From: Prevotellaceae bacterium
GTDB taxonomy: Bacteria; Bacteroidota; Bacteroidia; Bacteroidales; UBA932
Assembly (NCBI GenBank): GCA_031288885.1
Contig: JAITQP010000285.1
Location: forward strand, 1-15,039
Length of the DNA: 15,039 nt
Reading direction: 5' to 3'
Shown here: piece by piece, positions 1 through 7,007 of the stretch
Numbering within the stretch: the stretch's first letter is position 1
Layout of the letters: every line of letters starts with the position of its first letter
Position numbers and translations under genes: made by a program
Notes under the pieces: generated by a model
What the model was told of the DNA's origin: nothing
Databases searched by the model: none
The model's input: the letters and a program-made list of their open reading frames with translations, nothing else

Positions 1-112
1 GTGAAAAGCATGCAGGAAAGAGTAGAGGATTTTCTGGAGTGGTGCGCAGCTACGGACAAGGCGAGCATCCAAACGGTGTGCAATTTAATTGAAAATATTT
101 ATTAGACTTAAT
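1..112 (+). mobile_element. 3' end of an IS630-family transposase gene (left copy, cut by window edge)
   Basis: In frame 1 this encodes the last 34 residues of a transposase (VKSMQERVEDFLEWC... to a TAG stop at 103-105). It is almost identical to the end of the IS630-type fragment at 1159-1270: I count 4 mismatches in 112 aligned bases (positions 16, 47, 60 and 97), two of them changing a residue (E for K, N for K). The match stops after TAGACTTAAT (103-112), which probably marks the right edge of the element. The rest of the element lies outside the window, so I cannot say whether it is intact. The family call rests on the fuller right copy, which contains the DDE-domain signature. Confidence 0.75.
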
Positions 113-171
113 ATAATAATTGTCGTTAAAACTTTTGCATTTAAAATGATTTTAATACACGAGATAAAAAT

Positions 172-879
172 ATGTTTTTGAGAATAGGAATATTTATAGT
201 TAGTACAGTGGTATTTACATGTCTATTAGCAGTTTTGCAGCAAAAAATCAATCTTGATTTTGAAACAATTTCATTGCCGCAGCTGGCGCCGGCAGCAGGT
301 TTTATAATTATTTCCTTGATTTTTGCCGACATGAATTTTTCTGTCAATATCACCTTTAACAGAGTAATTGCCATTAAAATACTGATGGCTTTTGTCATAC
401 CGCTTTTACTGTTCAGCATTTCATTTTTTGCAGGAAAGCAGGCGGGATTAAGTATAAAGCTTACCGAAAATCTACAATCTGTTGTGCCGGGTATGTTTAT
501 GGGTATTATTATTGGAGCAGCTGGCGAGGAAATCGGGTGGCGCAACTTCTTGCAGCCAATATTAGAAAAGAAATATACCGTTTTAATTGCCTCAATAGCT
601 GTTGGTACAATTTGGGGATTGTGGCATATCGGACATTATAAGAACGGGTTACTTTTTATGGTCGGCTTTCTGATTTTCACAATATCTGCATCTGTTATAA
701 TTGCGTGGCTTCTTCGAGGAACACAATTTAATATTACTATTGCAGCAGCTTTTCACATTGCAGTAAATTTGGGATTTATAGCGTTCTTCAAAAATTCGCT
801 GACAGATTCAAGATTGATGATTATCAATGGCGTTGTCTGGCTGATACCCGCGATAATTGTCACAGTGAAAGGGTATTGA
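172..879 (+). CDS. CPBP-family intramembrane glutamic metalloprotease (CAAX protease / ABI family)
   Basis: A polytopic membrane protein of 235 residues. The family comprises intramembrane proteases related to eukaryotic Rce1; bacterial members include bacteriocin self-immunity proteins, but the substrate cannot be told here. The conserved motifs are all present and in order: EEIGWR at about residues 122-127 (family EExxxR), WGLWHIGH at about 150-157 with the motif-2 histidine, and FHIAVN at about 194-199 (family HxxxN). These carry the expected catalytic Glu and His residues, so the enzyme looks intact. Hydrophobic segments fill most of the rest, starting at the N-terminus. The ATG at 172 follows an A-rich leader (GAGATAAAAAT) and no strong Shine-Dalgarno. 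The gene is much more AT-rich than the housekeeping genes to its right and lies between two IS630 transposase 3' ends, which suggests recent acquisition. It stands alone, with no bacteriocin or other partner visible inside the window. Confidence 0.85.
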   Translation: MFLRIGIFIVSTVVFTCLLAVLQQKINLDFETISLPQLAPAAGFIIISLIFADMNFSVNITFNRVIAIKILMAFVIPLLLFSISFFAGKQAGLSIKLTENLQSVVPGMFMGIIIGAAGEEIGWRNFLQPILEKKYTVLIASIAVGTIWGLWHIGHYKNGLLFMVGFLIFTISASVIIAWLLRGTQFNITIAAAFHIAVNLGFIAFFKNSLTDSRLMIINGVVWLIPAIIVTVKGY

Positions 880-1035
880 GAAAAGATGTCCCTTTGCGTT
901 TTATCTTTGTAATCAAAATGTATTTCGATACGCTGAAAAAGCAACTAATAGGAATATTTCGCGGGGAAACATCGTGATTTTCGATATTCCGTTGGATTTT
1001 GTTGGAAGAGAATACTATATCAGGGAAGCCGCCGA
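880..1035. other. Gene-free spacer between the CPBP gene and the IS remnant
   Basis: No supportable gene. It holds a perfect Bacteroidetes -7 box, TATCTTTG at 902-909, but the nearest upstream TTG (876-878) is 23 bases away, which is longer than usual. Nine bases after the box an ATG (918) opens only a 19-codon frame. Between about 963 and 1040 a second reading frame gives GNIVIFD...REAAEQ, faintly like the middle strand of an IS630 DDE domain. This could be decayed transposase sequence in a shifted frame, but I am not confident. Confidence 0.4.
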
Positions 1036-1270
1036 GCAAAGCTGGAGCGATACCGACAGCGCCTTGAGCTGGTGTTTTTGCCGCCCTACTCACCTGACCT
1101 CAACCCGATAGAAAGGGTATGGTGGCTGATGAGAAAACAGGTAACGCACAACCGGTGGGTGAAAAGCATGCAGAAAAGAGTAGAGGATTTTCTGGAGTGG
1201 TGCTCAGCTACGGACAAAGCGAGCATCCAAACGGTGTGCAATTTAATTGAAAAAATTTATTAGACTTAAT
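1036..1270 (+). mobile_element. IS630-family transposase remnant (C-terminal DDE domain only)
   Basis: One frame reads AKLERYRQRLELVFLPPYSP followed by DLNPIERVWWLMRKQVTHN, ending at TAG 1261-1263. PPYSPDLNPIERVW is the signature around the third catalytic acid (the E of NPIE) in IS630/Tc1-mariner-type DDE transposases. The N-terminal helix-turn-helix and the first two catalytic aspartates are absent, so the copy cannot be active. The start at 1036 is where the homologous frame becomes recognisable to me; it may begin earlier. The last 112 bases repeat positions 1-112. The fragment ends 7 bases before the rodA stop codon and faces rodA head to head at the 3' ends. Confidence 0.8.
1159..1270 (+). 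repeat. Direct repeat of 1-112 (IS630 3' end)
   Basis: Copy at 1-112 and copy here agree at 108 of 112 bases, same orientation, offset 1158. The two copies bracket the CPBP gene. Sequence beyond the shared TAGACTTAAT differs completely, ATAATAATTG after the left copy and CACTAATTTA after the right. Both therefore appear to end at the same element boundary and not inside a longer chromosomal duplication. Confidence 0.85.
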
Positions 1271-1277
1271 CACTAAT

Positions 1278-2702
1278 TTAATATTCATACCGCGCTACGT
1301 CGAACTTGAGGAGCACAAAGAGCAGGATGGTGAAGGCCCAGAGCGACGACCCTCCGTAGCTGAGGAACGGCAGGGGAATGCCCACCACGGGCATTATGCC
1401 AATGGTCATGCCAATGTTTACGGCAACGTGGAAAAACAGGATGGCGGCAACGCCGTAGCCGTAAAACTTGGCAAACGCGCTCTTTTGGCGCTCCGCCATG
1501 TTGAGTACGCGTATGAGCAGCAGCAGGTACAACCCTACCACCAGCGTGGCGCCCAAAAATCCCCACTCTTCGCCAACGGTGCAGAATATAAAGTCGGTGC
1601 TCTGCTCCGGCACAAAATTTCCCTTGGTCTGCATTCCGCCCATAAAGCCCTTTCCGGTTAGGCCTCCGGAGCCTATGGCAATCTTGGACTGGTGAACGTT
1701 GTAGCCCCAACCCTTGATGTCGGACTCTATGCCCAGCATGTCGTTTATTCTCCGGCGCTGGTGCTCCTTGAGCACGTTGTCAAACACGTAGTCCACCGAG
1801 TAGGTAATGCCGCAGGAAACGATGAAAAACCCGACGATGAAGAAGATGTACCGCAGCCTGTGCCACCACGCGTATATGGCTATTATGGGCAGCATGGCCG
1901 CGTGCGCAAGGATGAGCGCCTCAAAGAGCGGAAGGTAAATCTCCGCCTGCCTCAGCCCAAAGTGCAGCGCCAGCGTTGCGACCGCCACAATCGTTATGTT
2001 GACAAAGCCCGTTTTGTACCGCCTGCTCATGACCATAAAAATCCCGTTGCAGAGCAGGCTGATGAAAATAAGAATGGCCGCCTGCTCCACCAGCAGCGAG
2101 AGGATGAACAGGAAAATGAGGAACAGGCAGGAGATGAGAATCCACGTTCTGAGCCCCGCCCTGTAGAGCACGATGATAAACGCCGTAAACACCAGCGCCG
2201 ACCCCGTGTCGTGCTGCAGGAGCGTGAGCATAAACGGCGCCAAGATAACCGCGATGGCGCGTGCGGCGTTGCCCAAATTTTGCATGCGGAAGCCGTGCGC
2301 GCTGACGACTTTGGCCAGCATTAGCGCCGTGGCAACCTTCATAAACTCTACCGGCTGAATGCTCACCACGCCAAGCGATAGCCACGACTTTGAGCCGTTG
2401 ATTTCCTGCCCAAAAATGAGCGTGAATACCACGAGCAGCAGCGCAAAAATGTACAGGCCGGTGGACAAAAGGTTGAAGAGCTGCCGCTCTACCATCATCA
2501 CCAGTATGGCAATGACGCACGCCATGCCCACCCAAATGGCCTGATTACGGCTCTGGTTGTGCGCGTCAAAAAAGCGGGGGTAGTCTTCGTTAAACCCCGA
2601 CGTGTATATGCAGAGCAAGCCGATAGCCATTAGCGCCATCCATATCAGGACGGTGCTCCAGTCAACCCTTGCCAGCAGGTTATTGCTTCGCCTGTACGCC
2701 AT
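1278..2702 (-). CDS. rodA: RodA, SEDS-family peptidoglycan glycosyltransferase
   Basis: An inner-membrane polymerase that extends glycan strands from lipid II during lateral wall growth, acting with PBP2. Family landmarks: QPVEFMK at residues 116-122, LLQHDTGSA at 161-169 with the SEDS catalytic aspartate D165, GSGGLTGKGFMGG at 344-356, FVPEQSTDFIF at 363-373, and PLPFLSYGGSS at 444-453. At 474 residues it is about 100 longer than E. coli RodA; the extra length is an added hydrophobic stretch around residues 200-305, between the catalytic Asp region and the QRRRIN segment. Long RodA proteins are usual in Bacteroidetes as far as I recall. The ATG at 2702 lies inside the end of mrdA (23-base overlap), implying translational coupling. 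It is the last gene of the purH-mre cluster; no hairpin terminator is visible downstream, where the IS630 remnant begins almost at once. Confidence 0.95.
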   Translation of the reverse strand: MAYRRSNNLLARVDWSTVLIWMALMAIGLLCIYTSGFNEDYPRFFDAHNQSRNQAIWVGMACVIAILVMMVERQLFNLLSTGLYIFALLLVVFTLIFGQEINGSKSWLSLGVVSIQPVEFMKVATALMLAKVVSAHGFRMQNLGNAARAIAVILAPFMLTLLQHDTGSALVFTAFIIVLYRAGLRTWILISCLFLIFLFILSLLVEQAAILIFISLLCNGIFMVMSRRYKTGFVNITIVAVATLALHFGLRQAEIYLPLFEALILAHAAMLPIIAIYAWWHRLRYIFFIVGFFIVSCGITYSVDYVFDNVLKEHQRRRINDMLGIESDIKGWGYNVHQSKIAIGSGGLTGKGFMGGMQTKGNFVPEQSTDFIFCTVGEEWGFLGATLVVGLYLLLLIRVLNMAERQKSAFAKFYGYGVAAILFFHVAVNIGMTIGIMPVVGIPLPFLSYGGSSLWAFTILLFVLLKFDVARYEY

Positions 2703-4521
2703 TTTGTTGAGTTAGGTTTCCGTTCACCACGTAGTCCTCACACCACGTGCGCGAAATAGTTTTCTTTAAATATTTTTCTACGATAAGGCTTGCCGTTGGG
2801 GCAGCCCACTTTGCCCCCGCGCCGCCGTTCTCCACGTACACCGCTACGGCTATCTGGGGGTTATTTTTGGGCGCAAAGCAGATGAACACCGAGTGGTCTT
2901 CGCCGTGCGGGTTTTGCGCCGTGCCCGTTTTTCCGCACAGGTCAACGCCGGCTATTTGGGCAATATGCGCCGTGCCGCCGGCCTGAGTTACCGCGTAGTG
3001 CATGCCCTGCACCACCGGCTCAAAGTGCCTGCGGTTGATGGTCGTAAAGCGCGGCACGTAGAAGCTGCTGTCCGGCTTTCTCCCCCTAACGCTTTTAACG
3101 AGGTGCGGGGTGTAGTAAAAGCCGCGGTTGGCGATGGTGGCGGCAATGTTTGCCATGTGCAGCGGCGTAACGCCCAGCTCGCCCTGCCCTATTGCCAGCG
3201 ATATAATGCTCAGCGATTTCCACCTGTTTGCGCCGTGCATGCGGTCGTAGGTGGCGGTGGTGGGGAGTATGCCGCGCAGCTCGTTGGGGATGTCGGAGCC
3301 CAGCTTGCGCCCTATGCCGAAGCTTTCGACGTGCCTGCGCCACGCGTTAAAGCCCTCCTGCAGGTTGCCGCGCCCGTCCATAATGCTGCGGAAAATGTGG
3401 CAGTAGTAGGTATTGCACGACACCTGTAGCGACTGCGTCAGGTCAACCGGCGAAAAATGCCGGTGGCACCCCACGTAGCGCTTCCCAAAAACGTACCCAC
3501 CCTCGCAGCTGTGCATCGTTCTTTCGGTTGCCGTGCCCTCCTGCAGCGCAATAAGCGCGTTGATGCACTTAAAAATGGAGCCCGGGGGGTACTGCGCCAT
3601 CACCGCGCGGTTGAACAGCGGCTTTGTGGGGCTGCTGATGAGCGCGTTTCGCTCCGCTACGCGGTGGACGTCAATGAACAGCTCGGGGTCAAAGTTGGGG
3701 GAGGATACCAGCGCGAGGATTTCGCCCGTTGCCGGCTCTATGGCGACAATGCTCCCCATTTTATTCTGCATAAGGTGCTCCCCGTACTCCTGCAGCTCGG
3801 CGTCTATGGTGCACACGATGTAGTCGCCGGGCACGGCGGCGGTGTCAAACTTGCCCTCGGCGTAGGAGTTTTTTACGCGGTTGTACACGTCGCGCATGTA
3901 CACGCTCACGCCGCGCTTTCCGCGCAGCGCCTTTTCGTAGGAGTACTCTATGCCGATTTTTCCGATGTAGCTTCCCTGCGTGTAGAATGGGTCGGCGGCG
4001 ATGCTGCTGGTGTCGGCCTCGCCGATGTAGCCGATGAGGTTGCCCGCAAGGCGGCGCGGGTAGGAGCGTATGCTGCGCGCCTGCGCGTAGAAGCCGGGGA
4101 ACTTAAACCACCTTTCCTGCAGCAGCGCAAACGCCTCCACAGAGATTTGCCGGTGGAACAGCGCAGGCTGGTACGCGGCGGTTTTTCTCGCCTTGGCTTT
4201 GATGGCGCCCAGCGTATGCCGGATTTGCTCGGGGGGGATTTCCAGCGCCCGCGACAGCGCCGCCGTATCAAACGCTGCCACCTCGCGCGGCACAACTACA
4301 ATGTCGTACACCGTTTGGTTGCCTACCAGCAGCGTGCCGTGGCGGTCGTAAATCAGCCCGCGCGCGGGGTACTGAACTTCGTAGCGCATTACATTTTTAT
4401 CGGCGGTCAGCTTGTAGTATCCGTCTACTATCTGTATGTAGAATAGCCGCCCGACCATAATGGCACACGCCAGCGTGAAAAAAACGATGATGTACAGCCT
4501 TCTATTTGCAAATTCGTTCAC
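2680..4521 (-). CDS. mrdA: Penicillin-binding protein 2, class B transpeptidase
   Basis: Crosslinks peptide stems of peptidoglycan in the periplasm; partner of the glycosyltransferase RodA in the elongasome. One N-terminal membrane anchor (about residues 9-30), then the non-catalytic dimerisation domain starting near PARGLIYDRHG (52-62), then the transpeptidase. All active-site motifs are present: SIFK at 315-318 (nucleophile S315, after YPPG), SCN at 368-370, and KTG at 531-533 in CGKTGTAQNP. At 613 residues the length is normal for PBP2. The start is a GTG (4521-4519) directly abutting the mreD TAA stop (TAAGTG). No better ATG exists before the membrane anchor, so I accept the GTG. The end overlaps the rodA start by 23 bases. 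Confidence 0.95.
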   Translation of the reverse strand: MNEFANRRLYIIVFFTLACAIMVGRLFYIQIVDGYYKLTADKNVMRYEVQYPARGLIYDRHGTLLVGNQTVYDIVVVPREVAAFDTAALSRALEIPPEQIRHTLGAIKAKARKTAAYQPALFHRQISVEAFALLQERWFKFPGFYAQARSIRSYPRRLAGNLIGYIGEADTSSIAADPFYTQGSYIGKIGIEYSYEKALRGKRGVSVYMRDVYNRVKNSYAEGKFDTAAVPGDYIVCTIDAELQEYGEHLMQNKMGSIVAIEPATGEILALVSSPNFDPELFIDVHRVAERNALISSPTKPLFNRAVMAQYPPGSIFKCINALIALQEGTATERTMHSCEGGYVFGKRYVGCHRHFSPVDLTQSLQVSCNTYYCHIFRSIMDGRGNLQEGFNAWRRHVESFGIGRKLGSDIPNELRGILPTTATYDRMHGANRWKSLSIISLAIGQGELGVTPLHMANIAATIANRGFYYTPHLVKSVRGRKPDSSFYVPRFTTINRRHFEPVVQGMHYAVTQAGGTAHIAQIAGVDLCGKTGTAQNPHGEDHSVFICFAPKNNPQIAVAVYVENGGAGAKWAAPTASLIVEKYLKKTISRTWCEDYVVNGNLTQQNGVQAKQ

Positions 4522-5052
4522 TTATCGGTAGGGTTTATCTTTTTTCGCAAAGAAAATTTCCAAAATCATCATAATAGCTACGGCGGCGGCGGCGCTCAAG
4601 AGCGCGCGCAGCAGCGTAAGGTGGGCTCCGTAGAGCGTAAATATCTCCAAAAAAAACAGCGCCAAGTGAAAAATGAAGGCGAGCATAAATGCGTAGAACG
4701 AAAAGTTGAAGAACTTTAGCGTGTAGATGGACGGGCGCGTGCCCTTGTTAACGTCCTCTCGGCTGACAAACAGCTTGAGCGCCGACGGGCGGATGAAGCC
4801 AACGAGCACGCACGCGGCGGCGTTCAGCCCCAACGTCCCCGACAGCAGGTCTACCGTTAGCCCCAGCGTAAACGATGTTATCAGCAGGTGCACCCGCGAA
4901 ATGCCCATGGGAAGCGCGAATATGTAGAGAATGTAGATGCAGGGGGCAACAAATGAGTTGAGCATGCCGCGCAGCTGTACGCTGTTGAACAGCAGGATTT
5001 GCGCGGCAACCAAGGCTACGGCAAACAGCAGGCTTTTTTGGGTTTTACTCAT
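4522..5052 (-). CDS. mreD: MreD, rod-shape-determining membrane protein
   Basis: A small polytopic inner-membrane protein of the elongasome that associates with MreC and links it to the RodA/PBP2 machinery. The 176-residue product is strongly hydrophobic throughout, with roughly five membrane segments, beginning MSKTQKSLLFAVALVAAQIL and ending in a basic tail (KKDKPYR). MreD sequences are poorly conserved, so the call leans on size, hydropathy (DLLSGTLGLNAAA fits the family) and position between mreC and mrdA. I chose the ATG at 5052-5050 because it overlaps the mreC stop in TGATG. The same frame stays open upstream to 5343, but that part is arginine-rich, soluble and lies inside mreC, so it is a shadow. 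The stop abuts the mrdA GTG. Confidence 0.88.
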   Translation of the reverse strand: MSKTQKSLLFAVALVAAQILLFNSVQLRGMLNSFVAPCIYILYIFALPMGISRVHLLITSFTLGLTVDLLSGTLGLNAAACVLVGFIRPSALKLFVSREDVNKGTRPSIYTLKFFNFSFYAFMLAFIFHLALFFLEIFTLYGAHLTLLRALLSAAAAVAIMMILEIFFAKKDKPYR

Positions 5053-5891
5053 CAGTGCGTATTCGTTATGTTGACTATTTGCTTTTCGATATTTCTCATC
5101 TCCACGTGCCGCGCAAACCTCGTTACGTTTACGTAGCGCAGCTTTTTGAAATCGGCCTCCAGCTTCACGCGTATTTCGTGAAAGTTTCCCTTTTTTATTT
5201 CGTACGAGGCCACGGTGCCGATAAAGATGCCCTCGGGGAATACGGCGGAGTAGCCGCTGGTTTCTATGGTATCGCCCACCTTTACGGTCACGTGCTGCGG
5301 CACCTCCGTTAGGATGGCTTCGCGGTAGTTGAACCCGTCCCACATGAGCGTGCCAAGGTAGCCGTTGGTTTTGATGCGCGCGCTGATTTTGAAGTCGCGG
5401 TTAAGCAGCGACATAACGGTGGCGTAGTGCTCCGACGTGTTGATGATAATCCCCACCACGCCGTTGTCGGTTACCACGCCCATGTCGGGGACAACGTTGT
5501 CCCACCGGCCTACGTCCAGCACAAGGTAGTTGTACTGCCGGTTGGTGCTGCCGCTCACCACCTTGGCGGGCATGTAGCTAAACAGCTTGCCGGTGTTGGC
5601 ATCTACTCGCATGGTAGTTCGGGAGGTGTCTACGTGTTGGTAGTGGTCGAGCATGTTGCGGAGCATGGCGTTTTCGCGCTGGAGCTTGTCGTTGTCATCC
5701 CTGAGCGAAAGGTAGGCTGCAAGGTTGCTCGAGAGCTTAAAGCAGCGGCTTTGCATCACCTGCACCGCCCCATACATTTGCGTTTGCTGGTAGTATGAGC
5801 TGCGCAAGAGTAGCGTTACGGCAATGCCTTCCAGCAGGAGGAAAATGAGGAATTCGTGGAAGCGAAGAATAAATTTTAGCAAGCTGCCCAT
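5052..5891 (-). CDS. mreC: MreC, rod-shape-determining periplasmic scaffold
   Basis: Bitopic scaffold that bridges cytoplasmic MreB filaments and periplasmic PBP2. In the 279 residues I see a short cytoplasmic N-terminus, one membrane segment (about 12-30), a coiled coil (about 50-88, including RDDNDKLQRENAMLRNMLDH), then the beta-rich MreC domain with YNYLVLDVGRWDNVVPDMGV, GVVGIIINTSEHYATVMSLL and VGDTIETSGYSAVFPEGIFIGTV split over residues 125-230. The latter, GxxVxTSGxxxxFPxGxxIG, is a clear family signature. ATG at 5891; 48 bases after the mreB stop. The TGA stop overlaps the mreD start (TGATG). Confidence 0.95.
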   Translation of the reverse strand: MGSLLKFILRFHEFLIFLLLEGIAVTLLLRSSYYQQTQMYGAVQVMQSRCFKLSSNLAAYLSLRDDNDKLQRENAMLRNMLDHYQHVDTSRTTMRVDANTGKLFSYMPAKVVSGSTNRQYNYLVLDVGRWDNVVPDMGVVTDNGVVGIIINTSEHYATVMSLLNRDFKISARIKTNGYLGTLMWDGFNYREAILTEVPQHVTVKVGDTIETSGYSAVFPEGIFIGTVASYEIKKGNFHEIRVKLEADFKKLRYVNVTRFARHVEMRNIEKQIVNITNTH

Positions 5892-5939
5892 AGGATAAAT
5901 CGGAAATGACGTTTACTCGAAACTCAGCGGTGCATACCG

Positions 5940-6962
5940 CTACCTCATCAGGAACAGGAAATTCCCGATATTTTTCAGCGCAATGCCCGTGCCTCTTGCC
6001 ACGGCGTGCAGCGGGTCTTCCACCACCTGAAACGGGATGTTTATTTTTTCCGACAGCCTCTTGTCCAGCCCGCGCAGCAGCGCCCCGCCGCCGGTCAGGT
6101 AAACGCCCTTGGTGACCACGTCGGCGTAGAGCTCCGGCGGCGTTTGCTCCAGCACGCCCAGAATGGCGCTTTCTATTTTTGAGATGGAGCGGTCGAGGCT
6201 GTACGCCACCTCCTGATACGAGATGGGGACTTCGATGGGGAGCGCCGTCATCAGGTTGGGGCCGCGCACGGTGAAGTCGGCAGGGGGGTTGGCCAGCTCG
6301 GAGATGGCGCTGCCCACGTTAATCTTGATGTCCTCCGCCGACCGCTCGCCAATTTTTATGTTGTGCTGGTGGCGCATGTAGGATTGGATGTCCGCCGTAA
6401 ACACGTCGCCGGCTATGCGCACGCTTTTGTTGCACACGATGCCGCCAAGGGCAATAACGGCAATTTCGGTGGTGCCGCCGCCGATGTCCACAATCATGTT
6501 TCCCTCCGGCGCCTCTACGTCCAGCCCGATGCCCAGCGCCGCGGCCATGGGCTCGTATATCAGGTACACGTCCTGCCCTCCGGCGTGCTCGGCGGAGTCG
6601 CGCACGGCGCGTATTTCCACCTCCGTGCTCCCCGACGGGATGCACACCACAATGCGTATGGAAGGCTTGAAGAGGTGCTTGCCCGGGTTGATTTTTTTTA
6701 TCATGCCGCGCATCATTTGCTCGGCGGCGTTAAAGTCGGCAATTACGCCGTCGCGCAGCGGGCGGATGGTTTTGATGTTTTCGGGCGTTTTGCCGTGCAT
6801 TTGCCGTGCAGGGTCGCCCACGGCAATGAGCCTGCCCGTGTTCTGGTCGATAGCTACTATCGACGGCTCGTCAACCACAATGCGGTCGTTGTGGATAATC
6901 ACGGTGTTGGCTGTCCCTAAGTCCATCGCCAACTCTTGAGTAAAAAATGAAAGAAATCCCAT
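5940..6962 (-). CDS. mreB: MreB, actin-like cell-shape protein
   Basis: Cytoplasmic ATP-dependent actin homologue that forms membrane-associated filaments and steers the elongation machinery. The 340-residue length is standard. ATP-site motifs: DLGTANT at 14-20 (phosphate 1), VDIGGGTTEIAVIALGGIV at 158-176 (phosphate 2), and LTGGGALLRGLD at 289-300 (adenosine). YEPMAAALGIGL (136-147) is another hallmark. The hydrophobic N-terminus GFLSFFTQEL matches the start of close homologues and supports the ATG at 6962, preceded by an A-rich leader (AATTAAACATAAG). It follows purH by 45 bases and leads the mreBCD-mrdA-rodA series. I see no TAnnTTTG promoter in the 45-base gap, so expression probably depends on the purH promoter. 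Confidence 0.97.
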   Translation of the reverse strand: MGFLSFFTQELAMDLGTANTVIIHNDRIVVDEPSIVAIDQNTGRLIAVGDPARQMHGKTPENIKTIRPLRDGVIADFNAAEQMMRGMIKKINPGKHLFKPSIRIVVCIPSGSTEVEIRAVRDSAEHAGGQDVYLIYEPMAAALGIGLDVEAPEGNMIVDIGGGTTEIAVIALGGIVCNKSVRIAGDVFTADIQSYMRHQHNIKIGERSAEDIKINVGSAISELANPPADFTVRGPNLMTALPIEVPISYQEVAYSLDRSISKIESAILGVLEQTPPELYADVVTKGVYLTGGGALLRGLDKRLSEKINIPFQVVEDPLHAVARGTGIALKNIGNFLFLMR

Positions 6963-7007
6963 CTTATGTTTAATTGTTTGTAATTCTACATATTTATAAA
7001 TGATACG

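Noticed and set aside
902..977. Short gene of 19 codons (ATG at 918) behind a perfect TATCTTTG box
   Set aside because: No -33 element at normal spacing, start almost on the presumed transcription start, and no family resemblance; may be chance or debris.
860..1093. Minus-strand open frame of 77 codons across the IS remnant
   Set aside because: Shadow of the transposase frame on the opposite strand; no motifs.
3457..4446. Plus-strand open frame of 329 codons inside mrdA
   Set aside because: Antisense shadow of a GC-rich gene with all PBP2 motifs on the minus strand; the product is low-complexity in V, A, H and R and matches no family. Similar long plus-strand frames at 1692-2324, 6363-6920, 7725-8606, 8760-9791 and 10670-11452 are rejected for the same reason.
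5053..5343. N-terminal extension of the mreD frame
   Set aside because: It lies within mreC, is arginine-rich and soluble, and would give an MreD far longer than the family; the ATG at 5052 in the TGATG overlap is the natural start.
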